NCBI GenBank assembly: GCA_945890905.1
Contig: CAMDDI010000105.1
Coordinates: forward strand, 1-10,966
From: Bacteriovorax stolpii
GTDB lineage: Bacteria; Bdellovibrionota; Bacteriovoracia; Bacteriovoracales; Bacteriovoracaceae
Direction: 5' to 3'
Length of the DNA stretch: 10,966 nt
The notes below the pieces were generated by a model. That model worked only from the letters and a program-made list of their open reading frames with translations, had not been told where the DNA came from and made no database searches. A program made the translations under genes and the position numbers. Below are positions 1 through 6,450 of the stretch, one piece after another (the stretch's first letter is position 1; each line of letters starts with the position of its first letter).

Positions 1-1
1 G

Positions 2-340
2 CCTAAAACTTCTTCCCCCTCGGGACTTTTTAAGGCCGATATTCGAGAAGTTTTTCCTAAGTTTATTGTCGAGCATTTGAAAAAAGGTCTGATTGAGTTT
101 GACCGAGATCTTCCGGGATTTATTCATGAAGACGCCTTGCTAATAGCTCCAGAAACTCGAACTTCCGCACCCTTAACCATTCTACGAGACAAAAAGTCCC
201 TCATCTCCATCTCACATCGGGGTTTATATCCTTGTGGTGAAGGGGCCGGATATGCGGGAGGGATTACTTCAGCGGCCGTTGATGGAGTAAAATGCGCCCT
301 CAGTATTCTCCAAGTTGAAGGACTTCTGCCTCAACTTTAA
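2..340 (+). CDS. FAD-dependent dehydrogenase/oxidoreductase (COG2509-like), C-terminal fragment
   Basis: The reading frame is open from the left edge and ends with TAA at 338-340, leaving 112 residues, so the start lies outside the window. Two motifs typical of the C-terminus of the uncharacterised FAD-utilising dehydrogenase family are visible: ETRTSAP (nt 152-172) and CGEGAGYAGG (nt 233-262), the latter followed by ITSAAVDG. In this family the second motif closes the FAD-binding domain around the flavin and the first lies in the substrate domain. The physiological substrate of the family is not known to me. The gene runs in the same direction as typA, with 63 bp between them. An ATG or TTG inside this fragment should not be taken as the start, because homology-like sequence continues upstream to the edge. 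Confidence 0.8.
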   Translation, partial: PKTSSPSGLFKADIREVFPKFIVEHLKKGLIEFDRDLPGFIHEDALLIAPETRTSAPLTILRDKKSLISISHRGLYPCGEGAGYAGGITSAAVDGVKCALSILQVEGLLPQL

Positions 341-351
341 CTCGTCAAAAG

Positions 352-369
352 CCTTAAGTTCCATTAAGG
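352..369 (+). promoter_or_regulatory. small inverted repeat in the typA leader
   Basis: CCTTAA (352-357) and TTAAGG (364-369) form a 6-bp stem with a 6-nt loop, between the upstream stop codon and typA. No T-tract follows, so it is a poor intrinsic terminator. It could be a leader hairpin or a protein-binding site, or chance in AT-rich DNA. Confidence 0.25.
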
Positions 370-403
370 TATCTCCATTCAAAGACACAAAGGTAATCAA
401 CGC

Positions 404-2215
404 ATGAAATTAAAGAACATTGCTATCGTAGCTCACGTGGATCACGGTAAAACAACTCTCGTAGATCAACTCCTCAGACAATCTGGTCTCTTTTCGGCCC
501 ATGAAGCTCTCACAGAACGTGTGATGGATTCTGGAGATCTTGAAAAAGAGCGCGGAATTACAATTAAAGCTAAAAACTGTGCCATCGTATGGAAAGATAC
601 AAAAATCAATCTTCTCGATACTCCTGGACATGCTGACTTCGGTGGAGAAGTAGAACGTTCATTGATGATGGTAGATGGTATTTTGCTTCTCGTAGATGCT
701 TCAGAAGGTCCACTTCCTCAGACTCGCTTCGTTCTTGGTAAGGCCCTTGAGCGCGGAATCCGTGTTGCTGTTTACATCAACAAAGTTGATCGTCAGGATG
801 AGCGTATCGATGAAGTTAAAAATGAAGTTGAAGATCTACTTCTCGAACTTGCTACAAGCGCAGGTAACGAGGGTGCTGATATGGATATTACTTTCCTCTA
901 TGGTTCTGGTCGCGCTGGATATGCGTCTTATGACAAAAATCTTCGTGAAGGGACTCTAAACCCGATGCTTGATTTCTTAGTGAGTGATTACTACCCAGCT
1001 CCGAAAGTTGATCCTGAAGGTCCTGCTCAGCTTCTAGTGACTAACCTCTCATATTCAAACTACCTCGGTGCTTTGATGGTGGGTCGTATTCAGCGCGGAA
1101 CAATTTACGCTAATAAGCAACTTATGTGGATTGGTCGCGAAGGCAAACCTAAGACATTTAAAGTTACATCTTTGCAAATTTTTGCTGGTCTTGGAATGGC
1201 ATCAGTTGAGTCAGCTCAAGCTGGTGAGATCGTCATTATTTCTGGATTTGAAAATGGTGATATCGGAGACACTCTGTGTGCTCCTGAGAAGCCAGAAGTT
1301 CTTCCACGTATTGAAGTGGAACCACCTACAGTATCAGTACAAGTTTCGGTAAACACCGGACCTCTTTCTGGTCAAGAAGGGGAGTACTTAACTTCTCGTC
1401 GTCTTGAAGAATTCTTAATCGATGCGATTCGTAAGAACGTGTCTCTTAAATATGAAAACACAATTGATCCAAAAGTATTCATTTTGAAAGCTCGTGGAGA
1501 GTTGCAAGTGGCCGTAGTGTTCGAAGAAATTCGTCGTGAAGGCTTCGAGCTTATGATTGCTCGTCCTCAGGTAATTACCAAAGAAATCGATGGTGTTTTG
1601 ATGGAGCCGTTTGAGCGCGTTGTTCTCGACGTTCCCAATGAATCTACTGGAGCGATCACTGAGAAGATGGCAGGTCGTAAAGGTAAGATGGAAGCGATGG
1701 CACCATTTGGTGAAGGTCGCACTCGTATGGAATTCACTGTTCCTTCACGTGGACTTATTGGTTACCGTTCTACTTTCTTAACAGATACTAAAGGCCAAGG
1801 ACTAATTTCATCATATTTTGTGGGCTATGAGCCTTTCGTAGGTAAAATGCTTGCTCGTCAAAATGGTGCTTTGATTTCAGATCGAACTGGAAAAATTACT
1901 CCTTACGCACTCTTTAACCTTCTAGCTTCTGGGAAACAATTTGTTCTTCCAGGTGAAACATCTTATGAAGGTCAAGTAGTAGGTGAGCATACTCGTCCCA
2001 ACGATTTGAACATTAACGTTTGCCGTGAAAAACATTTGACGTCAGTTCGTACTGCCGGAAAAGATGAAAACATTATTCTTCCACCAATTCCCCACAGAAC
2101 TCTTGATTGGGCACTTGACTGGATTGATGAGGATGAATGGGTGGAAGTAACACCTAAGAGTATTCGTATTCGTAAAAAAGAACTTAACACAAATAAACGT
2201 ACTGTAATCCGCTAA
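404..2215 (+). CDS. typA: Translational GTPase TypA/BipA
   Basis: This 603-residue protein matches the family's usual length of about 600-610. It is a ribosome-associated GTPase related to EF-G and LepA that aids 50S assembly and growth under stress such as cold. GTPase motifs are intact: G1 AHVDHGKTT at residues 10-18, the switch I sequence RGITI at 50-54, G3 DTPGH at 72-76 and G4 NKVD at 126-129. The beta-barrel domain II follows, then the EF-G-like domains III and V, and the TypA-specific C-terminal domain ending near TPKSIRIRK. The GRKGKMEAM and SRGLIGYRS segments are characteristic of TypA and separate it from LepA. The ATG at 404 follows AAAGG (390-394) with about 9 nt spacing. It is probably transcribed alone or with the upstream FAD gene, and a hairpin follows the stop. 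No defects are seen. Confidence 0.97.
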   Translation: MKLKNIAIVAHVDHGKTTLVDQLLRQSGLFSAHEALTERVMDSGDLEKERGITIKAKNCAIVWKDTKINLLDTPGHADFGGEVERSLMMVDGILLLVDASEGPLPQTRFVLGKALERGIRVAVYINKVDRQDERIDEVKNEVEDLLLELATSAGNEGADMDITFLYGSGRAGYASYDKNLREGTLNPMLDFLVSDYYPAPKVDPEGPAQLLVTNLSYSNYLGALMVGRIQRGTIYANKQLMWIGREGKPKTFKVTSLQIFAGLGMASVESAQAGEIVIISGFENGDIGDTLCAPEKPEVLPRIEVEPPTVSVQVSVNTGPLSGQEGEYLTSRRLEEFLIDAIRKNVSLKYENTIDPKVFILKARGELQVAVVFEEIRREGFELMIARPQVITKEIDGVLMEPFERVVLDVPNESTGAITEKMAGRKGKMEAMAPFGEGRTRMEFTVPSRGLIGYRSTFLTDTKGQGLISSYFVGYEPFVGKMLARQNGALISDRTGKITPYALFNLLASGKQFVLPGETSYEGQVVGEHTRPNDLNINVCREKHLTSVRTAGKDENIILPPIPHRTLDWALDWIDEDEWVEVTPKSIRIRKKELNTNKRTVIR

Positions 2216-2224
2216 GCTTTTAAT

Positions 2225-2249
2225 ATGAGGGAGTCTTTGACTCCCTCAT
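2225..2249 (+). terminator. terminator-like hairpin after typA
   Basis: ATGAGGGAGTC (2225-2235) and GACTCCCTCAT (2239-2249) form a perfect 11-bp stem with a TTT loop, starting 10 bp after the typA stop. The downstream U-tract is very weak (one T then CAATCC), so it may terminate inefficiently or act mainly as a 3'-end stabiliser. Confidence 0.65.
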
Positions 2250-2314
2250 TCAATCCGCATCTAATCACCTATTCATCTAACCTCTCGCTTCTCAACCTTT
2301 GGATCCATTTTTGC

Positions 2315-2320
2315 TACAAT
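2315..2320 (+). promoter_or_regulatory. possible -10 element for the first small exported protein gene
   Basis: TACAAT (5 of 6 bases match TATAAT) lies 46 bp upstream of the ATG at 2367. No convincing -35 hexamer lies 16-18 bp upstream, so the call rests on one element plus its position after the typA hairpin. Confidence 0.3.
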
Positions 2321-2354
2321 ACCCTTCATCAGAGTGAATCCTCTGAAAGAACAT

Positions 2355-2360
2355 GGAGGA
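2355..2360 (+). promoter_or_regulatory. ribosome binding site deciding the start at 2367
   Basis: GGAGGA ends 6 nt before the ATG at 2367 but directly abuts the ATG at 2361. Normal spacing therefore favours 2367, which also gives a clean signal peptide starting MKFLIL. Confidence 0.75.
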
Positions 2361-2366
2361 ATGAAC

Positions 2367-2744
2367 ATGAAGTTTTTAATTCTCTCAACTTTAATAGCTG
2401 CTTCAGCTCTCGCAGGTACTGGTTACACATCTCACAATGGTATAATAACTCCAGGAATATTTGATTCCCCTGGAGGAAGAAGAGCTACGCCTGATAAAAC
2501 TTTGGGATCATCCACTATCGGTGATACAGGAGCGATGTCTCCTCAAGCAGGAATACCTGCGAGCACGATCAATACATCTCCCAATCCTGTTCCTGAGGCC
2601 GGGACAGAAGTTGACGGGGCCATTTCTGGAGATGCTGTTTATGAAACCGGCCCTTATAAAGATAATATCTTTCGTCAGCCGTTTGAGCGTCAGGCCCAAG
2701 AGGCCCGCAGACAAGATGACATAAAAAACAAAGCTAAAAAGTAA
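2367..2744 (+). CDS. Small exported protein of unknown function (125 aa)
   Basis: I do not recognise this protein. It opens with a classic Sec signal peptide: MK, then a hydrophobic stretch (FLILSTLIAASALA), with likely signal peptidase I cleavage near residue 17 (ALA-GT). There is no lipobox cysteine, so it is probably soluble in the periplasm or secreted. The mature part of about 108 residues is rich in Gly, Pro, Ser and Thr and lacks cysteine. It ends in a charged segment with many Arg, Gln, Asp and Lys, and looks flexible with no predicted catalytic motif. The start at 2367 is set by GGAGGA with 6 nt spacing; upstream in-frame starts would precede the signal sequence with implausible leaders. 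A second small exported protein is encoded 48 bp downstream in the same direction, suggesting shared transcription. Confidence 0.75.
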   Translation: MKFLILSTLIAASALAGTGYTSHNGIITPGIFDSPGGRRATPDKTLGSSTIGDTGAMSPQAGIPASTINTSPNPVPEAGTEVDGAISGDAVYETGPYKDNIFRQPFERQAQEARRQDDIKNKAKK

Positions 2745-2756
2745 GGTTTAAGTTTT

Positions 2757-2789
2757 GCCCTCCACTGACCGATATGGACATTGGAGGGC
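2757..2789 (+). promoter_or_regulatory. inverted repeat that can mask the ribosome binding site of the next gene
   Basis: GCCCTCCA (2757-2764) is the exact reverse complement of TGGAGGGC (2782-2789), with a 17-nt loop between. The right arm contains the GGAGGG Shine-Dalgarno for the ATG at 2793. Folded in RNA, the 8-bp GC-rich stem would hide the site, giving possible translational control such as a thermosensor or coupling. It could also be a weak terminator for the upstream gene, but no T-tract follows. Confidence 0.45.
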
Positions 2790-2792
2790 CTT

Positions 2793-3053
2793 ATGAAAAT
2801 CATTCTTCTAATTACGCTTCTTTCTGTTTCGGCCGCATGGGCGAAGAGTGGCGAAGTGAAAAGATTCAATGATGCTCTTATGCAGAAAGTTCAACATGAT
2901 ATCAATACCCAAAATGACGATCAATTTAGAGTAAAGTCCACAGTAGGTCGTGGTCCGGCATCAGTAGAGAGCAGCCCAGAAGGCCTCTACATTCAGGATG
3001 ATAAAAAAATCGATAAAATGAATCAGCGGCAGTTCGGTCCAAGTAAGTGGTAA
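2793..3053 (+). CDS. Small exported protein of unknown function (86 aa)
   Basis: I do not recognise this protein. The N-terminus is a signal peptide (MKIILLITLLSVSAAWA) with a likely signal peptidase I site AWA-KS after residue 17, leaving about 69 mature residues. The mature part is hydrophilic, rich in Gln, Asp, Lys and Ser, lacks cysteine and ends GPSKW. The ATG at 2793 is chosen because GGAGGG (2783-2788) lies 4 nt upstream; an in-frame TTG at 2781 overlaps that site and is unlikely. The stop codon TAA at 3051-3053 coincides with the outer end of the insertion sequence's left inverted repeat. The C-terminus could in principle have been altered by the insertion, although the deduced empty site keeps a TAA there. 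The gene follows another small exported protein gene by 48 bp. Confidence 0.7.
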   Translation: MKIILLITLLSVSAAWAKSGEVKRFNDALMQKVQHDINTQNDDQFRVKSTVGRGPASVESSPEGLYIQDDKKIDKMNQRQFGPSKW

Positions 3054-3078
3054 ATTGTTCGCAGCTAAGTGGGGATAA
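3051..3078 (+). repeat. left terminal inverted repeat of the insertion sequence
   Basis: The outer 15 bases, TAAATTGTTCGCAGC, are identical to the reverse complement of 4346-4360. The next 13 differ at three positions, and both inner ends finish GGATAA. Confidence 0.88.
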
Positions 3079-3147
3079 CTTTTTCCATTTAGCGTCTTCT
3101 TAAGGCACCCTTTTTTTAACGCCTCCTCTCCATATTTCTAAAATCTC

Positions 3148-3160
3148 TATAATTTATAAT
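3148..3160 (+). promoter_or_regulatory. possible -10 elements for the transposase gene
   Basis: Two consecutive TATAAT hexamers (3148-3153 and 3155-3160) lie about 40-50 bp before the ATG at 3199. No good -35 hexamer is seen at the right distance from either, which would fit a weak transposase promoter. Confidence 0.35.
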
Positions 3161-3198
3161 CTTTCTTCCTGGCCTATATCTTGGATGAACTTTTGTGT

Positions 3199-4293
3199 AT
3201 GTCCAAAACCACTGATCAATTGCAATTGATCCCACCTTATTGCCCCAATTCTCGCTGCTTGTTTCATTTGGGAACAAACTCCAGGTTCTATGTCAAAAAT
3301 GGTTTTGCCCTGACCGACAAGCCACCATTTAAAAATCAGCGCTTTAAATGCCGCGAATGTGGCATTCAGTTTTCTGCTAATACTTTTGATCTAGATTATA
3401 GGAAGCGCTTGGCGAGTTTGTCTGAGCAGGTTTTGCAATATTCAATGAATGGAATGAGTAACAATTCTATCGCACGTTTGTTAAAAATTGCAGAAGGAAC
3501 TGTGAGAGACAGGCTTAAAGAAATGGCGCGACAGTCGCTCTTTTTTGAAAAAGAACATTATCCCAAAATGCTGACCGAAGATGTTGCCTATGACGGGTTT
3601 GAAACTTTTACCCATTCGCAGTATTCGCCCTGCTACATTAACACCGCGGTTGGCAGTCACTCGATGTTTATTTATCACAACACTTTTTCACCACTTAATC
3701 GCAAAGGGCGCATGACTCTGGATCAGAAGATTCAGAATCAGAATTTGATTCAAAAACATGGATTATACCCTCGAGATTCAGTGTTTGAGGAGACACTGTA
3801 TATCCTACGAAATTTGGATCTACTTGGAGCAGGTAGAACCCTTTACACGGATGAGCATAAATCCTACTCTCGCGCGATTCGCAGCTTTGATTTTCGTATG
3901 GATCATGAGGCGATTAGCTCTAAAGAAAAGCGAGATGCGAGCAATCCGCTGTTTCCGATCAATCGACTTCATAATTTGTATCGCCATTTTTTCTCTTCAC
4001 AACAGCGAGAGACGATTTCGTTTCAAAAACATGAGGCAGCTCTGATTGAAAAGATTCAGCTCATGAAAATTTATCGCAATTTTATGAACACAAAGTTTGT
4101 GAAGAAGAATAAGTATGACCCTCACGCTCACGAGTGGTCGCCGGCAATGTATGTGGGAGTTGCCAATAAGATTCTTGATTTTGATGAAATTTTTGGAACT
4201 AGAAAGTTAAAGACTCAAATCGATCTTGATACTAAAGAGAAGCAGTTTGTTGGCAGGATCTATCCTTACTCAAGAAACAAAATGGCAGTTTAA
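3199..4293 (+). CDS. Transposase, IS1-like zinc-finger/HTH/DDE architecture (364 aa)
   Basis: The protein probably catalyses excision and insertion of the surrounding element. An N-terminal zinc ribbon is formed by C15, C20, C51 and C54, with QRFKC and CG-x-QF nearby. A helix-turn-helix follows at about residues 78-108 (MNGMSNNSIARLLKIAEGTV). This order resembles IS1 InsA. The second half resembles InsB: D132 in YDGF, D218 in YTDEHKSY, then INRLHNLYRHF at 254-264 and a SFQKH segment aligning with IS1's IERHN and SFSKS regions. IS1 normally splits these parts over two frames joined by a programmed frameshift; here they are one continuous frame. At the position of IS1's catalytic Glu there is N255, so the triad may be D-D-N or use another residue. 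ATG 3199 is preferred over TTG 3181, though neither has a good ribosome binding site. Family assignment is by eye. Confidence 0.82.
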   Translation: MSKTTDQLQLIPPYCPNSRCLFHLGTNSRFYVKNGFALTDKPPFKNQRFKCRECGIQFSANTFDLDYRKRLASLSEQVLQYSMNGMSNNSIARLLKIAEGTVRDRLKEMARQSLFFEKEHYPKMLTEDVAYDGFETFTHSQYSPCYINTAVGSHSMFIYHNTFSPLNRKGRMTLDQKIQNQNLIQKHGLYPRDSVFEETLYILRNLDLLGAGRTLYTDEHKSYSRAIRSFDFRMDHEAISSKEKRDASNPLFPINRLHNLYRHFFSSQQRETISFQKHEAALIEKIQLMKIYRNFMNTKFVKKNKYDPHAHEWSPAMYVGVANKILDFDEIFGTRKLKTQIDLDTKEKQFVGRIYPYSRNKMAV

Positions 4294-4296
4294 TTA

Positions 4297-4323
4297 AAAA
4301 GACCCACAATAAGTGGGTCTTTT
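4297..4323 (+). terminator. bidirectional intrinsic terminator inside the right end of the insertion sequence
   Basis: AAAAGACCCAC (4297-4307) and GTGGGTCTTTT (4313-4323) form an 11-bp stem with an AATAA loop, 3 bp after the transposase stop. A T-run is present in both directions, so it can end transposase transcription and also stop transcripts arriving from the slipin operon on the minus strand. Confidence 0.85.
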
Positions 4324-4332
4324 CTTGGGATT

Positions 4333-4360
4333 TTATCCTCAGTTGGCTGCGAACAATTTA
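4333..4360 (-). repeat. right terminal inverted repeat of the insertion sequence
   Basis: The reverse complement of this segment matches 3051-3078 at 25 of 28 positions, with the outer 15 identical. Its outer end lies 1 bp from the slipin stop codon (complement of 4362-4364). Confidence 0.88.
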
Positions 4361-4361
4361 A

Positions 4362-5102
4362 CTATTTTAAAAGTTTGCCTAAAAAATCTACCGGAATCGG
4401 GAAGAAAGTTGTGGAGCTATTATTTGATCCAGCAATCTCTCTCATGGTTTCAAGAAAACGAAGGGTAATCGCATCTTTTTGTTCTCCTAAAACTGCAGCT
4501 GCTTCAGCGAGTTTTTTTGAAGCTTCAAATTCACCTTGAGCAGAAATAATTTTAGCACGCTTCTCACGTTCCGCCTCAGCTTGCTTGGCCATTGCTCTTT
4601 GCATTTCTACCGGTAAATCGATGGCCTTCACTTCAACGTTAGTAACCTTGATTCCCCATGGGCCTGTTAATTCATCCAAAATTTCTTGAAGACGCACATT
4701 GATTTTATCTCGGTGAGCAATAATATCATCTAGCTCATATTGCCCGATCACAGAGCGCAGAGTTGTTTGAGCAATCTGGGCCGTGGCATGGTAATAGTTT
4801 TCCACGGTGATGATGGCATTCTCTGGCTGGCTTACTTTAAAATAAATGACGGCATTTACTTTAAGAGTCACGTTATCCTTTGAGATAATGTCTTGAGCTG
4901 GAACATCCATGGTTACAAGTCTCAAGTCAACTTTTACCATCTTCTCAATTCCCGGAACTAACACAATTAGTCCTGGTCCGCGAACACCTGAAAATTTCCC
5001 TAAACGAAAGATCACACCTCTCTCATACTCATTGAGAATTTTAAAGGTACTGAAAAGAATCAGTCCTCCAATGATAAGAAAAGGTAAAAAAGCAATGGCC
5101 AT
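4362..5102 (-). CDS. Slipin / stomatin-like SPFH (Band 7) membrane protein
   Basis: This 246-residue stomatin-like protein forms oligomeric scaffolds in the inner membrane and partners with NfeD-type proteases. An N-terminal membrane anchor (about residues 3-23) is followed by EYERGVIFRLGKF, the start of the SPFH domain, and by a GPGL turn. The domain includes the segment RSVIGQYELDDIIAHRDKIN. After it comes a long Ala/Glu/Lys-rich coiled-coil helix (about 170-210, with AKQAEAEREKRAK). The short hydrophobic tail ends FFPIPVDFLGKLL and resembles the C-terminal region that the partner protease cleaves in the archaeal PH1511/PH1510 pair. The ATG is preceded by GGAGG with 5 nt spacing, and this site overlaps the stop codon of the upstream nfeD gene, implying translational coupling. 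Its own stop codon lies next to the insertion sequence, but the frame looks full length. Confidence 0.92.
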   Translation of the reverse strand: MAIAFLPFLIIGGLILFSTFKILNEYERGVIFRLGKFSGVRGPGLIVLVPGIEKMVKVDLRLVTMDVPAQDIISKDNVTLKVNAVIYFKVSQPENAIITVENYYHATAQIAQTTLRSVIGQYELDDIIAHRDKINVRLQEILDELTGPWGIKVTNVEVKAIDLPVEMQRAMAKQAEAEREKRAKIISAQGEFEASKKLAEAAAVLGEQKDAITLRFLETMREIAGSNNSSTTFFPIPVDFLGKLLK

Positions 5103-5111
5103 AACATCCTC

Positions 5112-6398
5112 CTAAGGATGAGTTGTTTTTTTGATACTAATAACTAGTTTGTTTTTATCTACTGAAGTTACTTCAACTTGATCAAGAGGTTGCAATTCCT
5201 CTAATGAATTGGCGTTCCAAATTTCTCCACGGACTTTAACTGTATAGGATACTTCGGAAAGTTTTTGAAGAATGATCCCAACTGAACCCAAGGGAAGAAA
5301 AAAATCCTTGGGTTGAGAGCGCCTAGATCCCTTATACAAAAACCAAGTAATGAGACCCATGCCTGTGAAAACACCTGCTAGAGCAGAGTAAAGCACTTGA
5401 TACTCTACACTTATAAAACCTGTATCATCGTGAAAAAGGAAAAGGGAACCCATCACAAAGCAAGAAAGTCCTACAATAAAAAGCAGACCGTAGCTTGTGA
5501 CATACATTTCTAAAAATATACAAAAGATCCCTGCGAGAATTAAACCAAAGGATCCCCAGTCAAGTGGGAGAACTTGGAAGGCCATCGCCGCCACGATGAG
5601 AGAACAAAATCCGATGGATCCAGCGATGTAGCCACCGGGTGCCTGAAATTCAAAATAAATAAGAGCAATTCCGACGAGAAATAAAATATAAGCAGTAGAA
5701 GGGTGGGTGAGTACTTCCAATATTTTTTGACCAACGGAAGGAAGGTATTCACGAATGGTGACATCATCTGCAAAATATATCGGATTGTTTTGTCTCTTCA
5801 GAATGGCAATAATATCTTTTGGCCTTGAAATAATTCCATCGATAAATTGCATCTTTAACGCTTCTTGATCTGTATAAGAAGCTGCATCTTTTATCATGAG
5901 TTCAAAAGGTAGGCCCGGACGCGCTCGAAGATCACTTAAAGATCGAACCATGGCCGTTAAATCATTCAAAGATTTTTTTCGTCCATCACTTTCTTTAAGA
6001 TCTCCCCCAAGGCCAACAGGGGTTGCCGCTCCAATATTTGTTCCGGCAGACATAAAGATAAAATGCGCACCGGAAGCAATGATCGCACCAGCACTGGCGG
6101 CAGAAGCGCCCTGTGGAGTAATCCAAATTGCTGTAGGATGTTTACTCGTTCCAATCAAACCAATAATGTCCTTAGTAATACTTACCAGTCCTCCAGGAGT
6201 ATTCATTTTGATCAGGATAAAAGCATTCTCGGGAACTCGCTTATATTGATGCTTGAGATAATCATAGGTCGCAGGAGTAATGGCCGAGTTAATACTCAGA
6301 ATACTGATCTCTTTTATGGGACTTTTCTGGGCGGCCGAATTCCTAGGGAAAAGACCCAAGACAAGCAGAAGAAGATGCAGTAAAATTGCTCGATTCAT
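5112..6398 (-). CDS. NfeD-family membrane-bound ClpP-class serine protease
   Basis: The product is 428 residues from ATG 6398, which gives a signal peptide (MNRAILLHLLLLVLGLF, probable cleavage after NSAAQ or nearby). A GTG 51 bp further upstream would add a leader ahead of the signal and overlaps the divergent gene's leader. The periplasmic ClpP-like domain shows NTPGGL (66-71), the oxyanion-region sequence GASAASAG with nucleophile S102, and TNIGAATPVG. K141 or K142 is the candidate general base of the Ser-Lys dyad. About four to five membrane helices follow (roughly 245-365), then a C-terminal NfeD OB-fold (about 370-428) with GEIWNA. Long-form NfeD proteases cleave the hydrophobic tail of their slipin partner and are thought to act in membrane quality control. 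The slipin gene lies only 9 bp downstream, the classic operon order. The ribosome binding site upstream of ATG 6398 is weak. Confidence 0.92.
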   Translation of the reverse strand: MNRAILLHLLLLVLGLFPRNSAAQKSPIKEISILSINSAITPATYDYLKHQYKRVPENAFILIKMNTPGGLVSITKDIIGLIGTSKHPTAIWITPQGASAASAGAIIASGAHFIFMSAGTNIGAATPVGLGGDLKESDGRKKSLNDLTAMVRSLSDLRARPGLPFELMIKDAASYTDQEALKMQFIDGIISRPKDIIAILKRQNNPIYFADDVTIREYLPSVGQKILEVLTHPSTAYILFLVGIALIYFEFQAPGGYIAGSIGFCSLIVAAMAFQVLPLDWGSFGLILAGIFCIFLEMYVTSYGLLFIVGLSCFVMGSLFLFHDDTGFISVEYQVLYSALAGVFTGMGLITWFLYKGSRRSQPKDFFLPLGSVGIILQKLSEVSYTVKVRGEIWNANSLEELQPLDQVEVTSVDKNKLVISIKKTTHP

Positions 6399-6450
6399 GT
6401 GGCTTAGGGTAATGAATAAAAAGACCCGGGGCAAGTCAAAAGGAAGCACT

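Larger units (their letters stand above)
3051..4360 (+). mobile_element. Insertion sequence, about 1.3 kb, IS1-like single-ORF type
   Basis: The element is delimited by near-perfect terminal inverted repeats at 3051-3078 and 4333-4360, which match at 25 of 28 positions, the outer 15 perfectly. It carries one transposase gene in the same orientation as the left end, and an intrinsic terminator just inside the right end. It lies between two convergent chromosomal genes without breaking either. The outermost bases are palindrome-prone (TA and AATT), so the true boundary and target duplication are ambiguous. The options are a 2-bp TA duplication with ends AATTGTTC, or a 4-bp AATT duplication with ends GTTCGC. 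No 8-9 bp duplication like that of classical IS1 is visible. Transposase reading frame and both ends look intact, so the element may be active. Confidence 0.85.

Noticed and set aside
312..337. Inverted repeat AAGTTGA / TCAACTT at the end of the FAD gene
   Set aside because: The stem is 7 bp and AT-rich with a 12-nt loop, it lies inside the coding sequence and has no T-tract, so I do not call a terminator.
2225..2464. Plus-strand frame covering the typA hairpin and the start of the first small exported protein gene
   Set aside because: It begins inside the terminator hairpin, has no ribosome binding site, and its codons overlap the better supported signal-peptide frame.
3101..3123. T-run (3111-3117) after GGCACCC as a terminator inside the left end of the insertion sequence
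   Set aside because: No convincing stem precedes the T-run; only 4-base complementary segments (GCGT/ACGC) surround it.
6399..6449. Longer nfeD start at GTG 6449
   Set aside because: It would put 17 residues before a clean signal peptide and reach into the leader of the divergent gene, with no ribosome binding site.
6280..6450. N-terminal extension of the amidohydrolase into the nfeD region
   Set aside because: The extension is antisense to the nfeD signal peptide and first domain, has no family similarity, and ATG 6451 has a good ribosome binding site.
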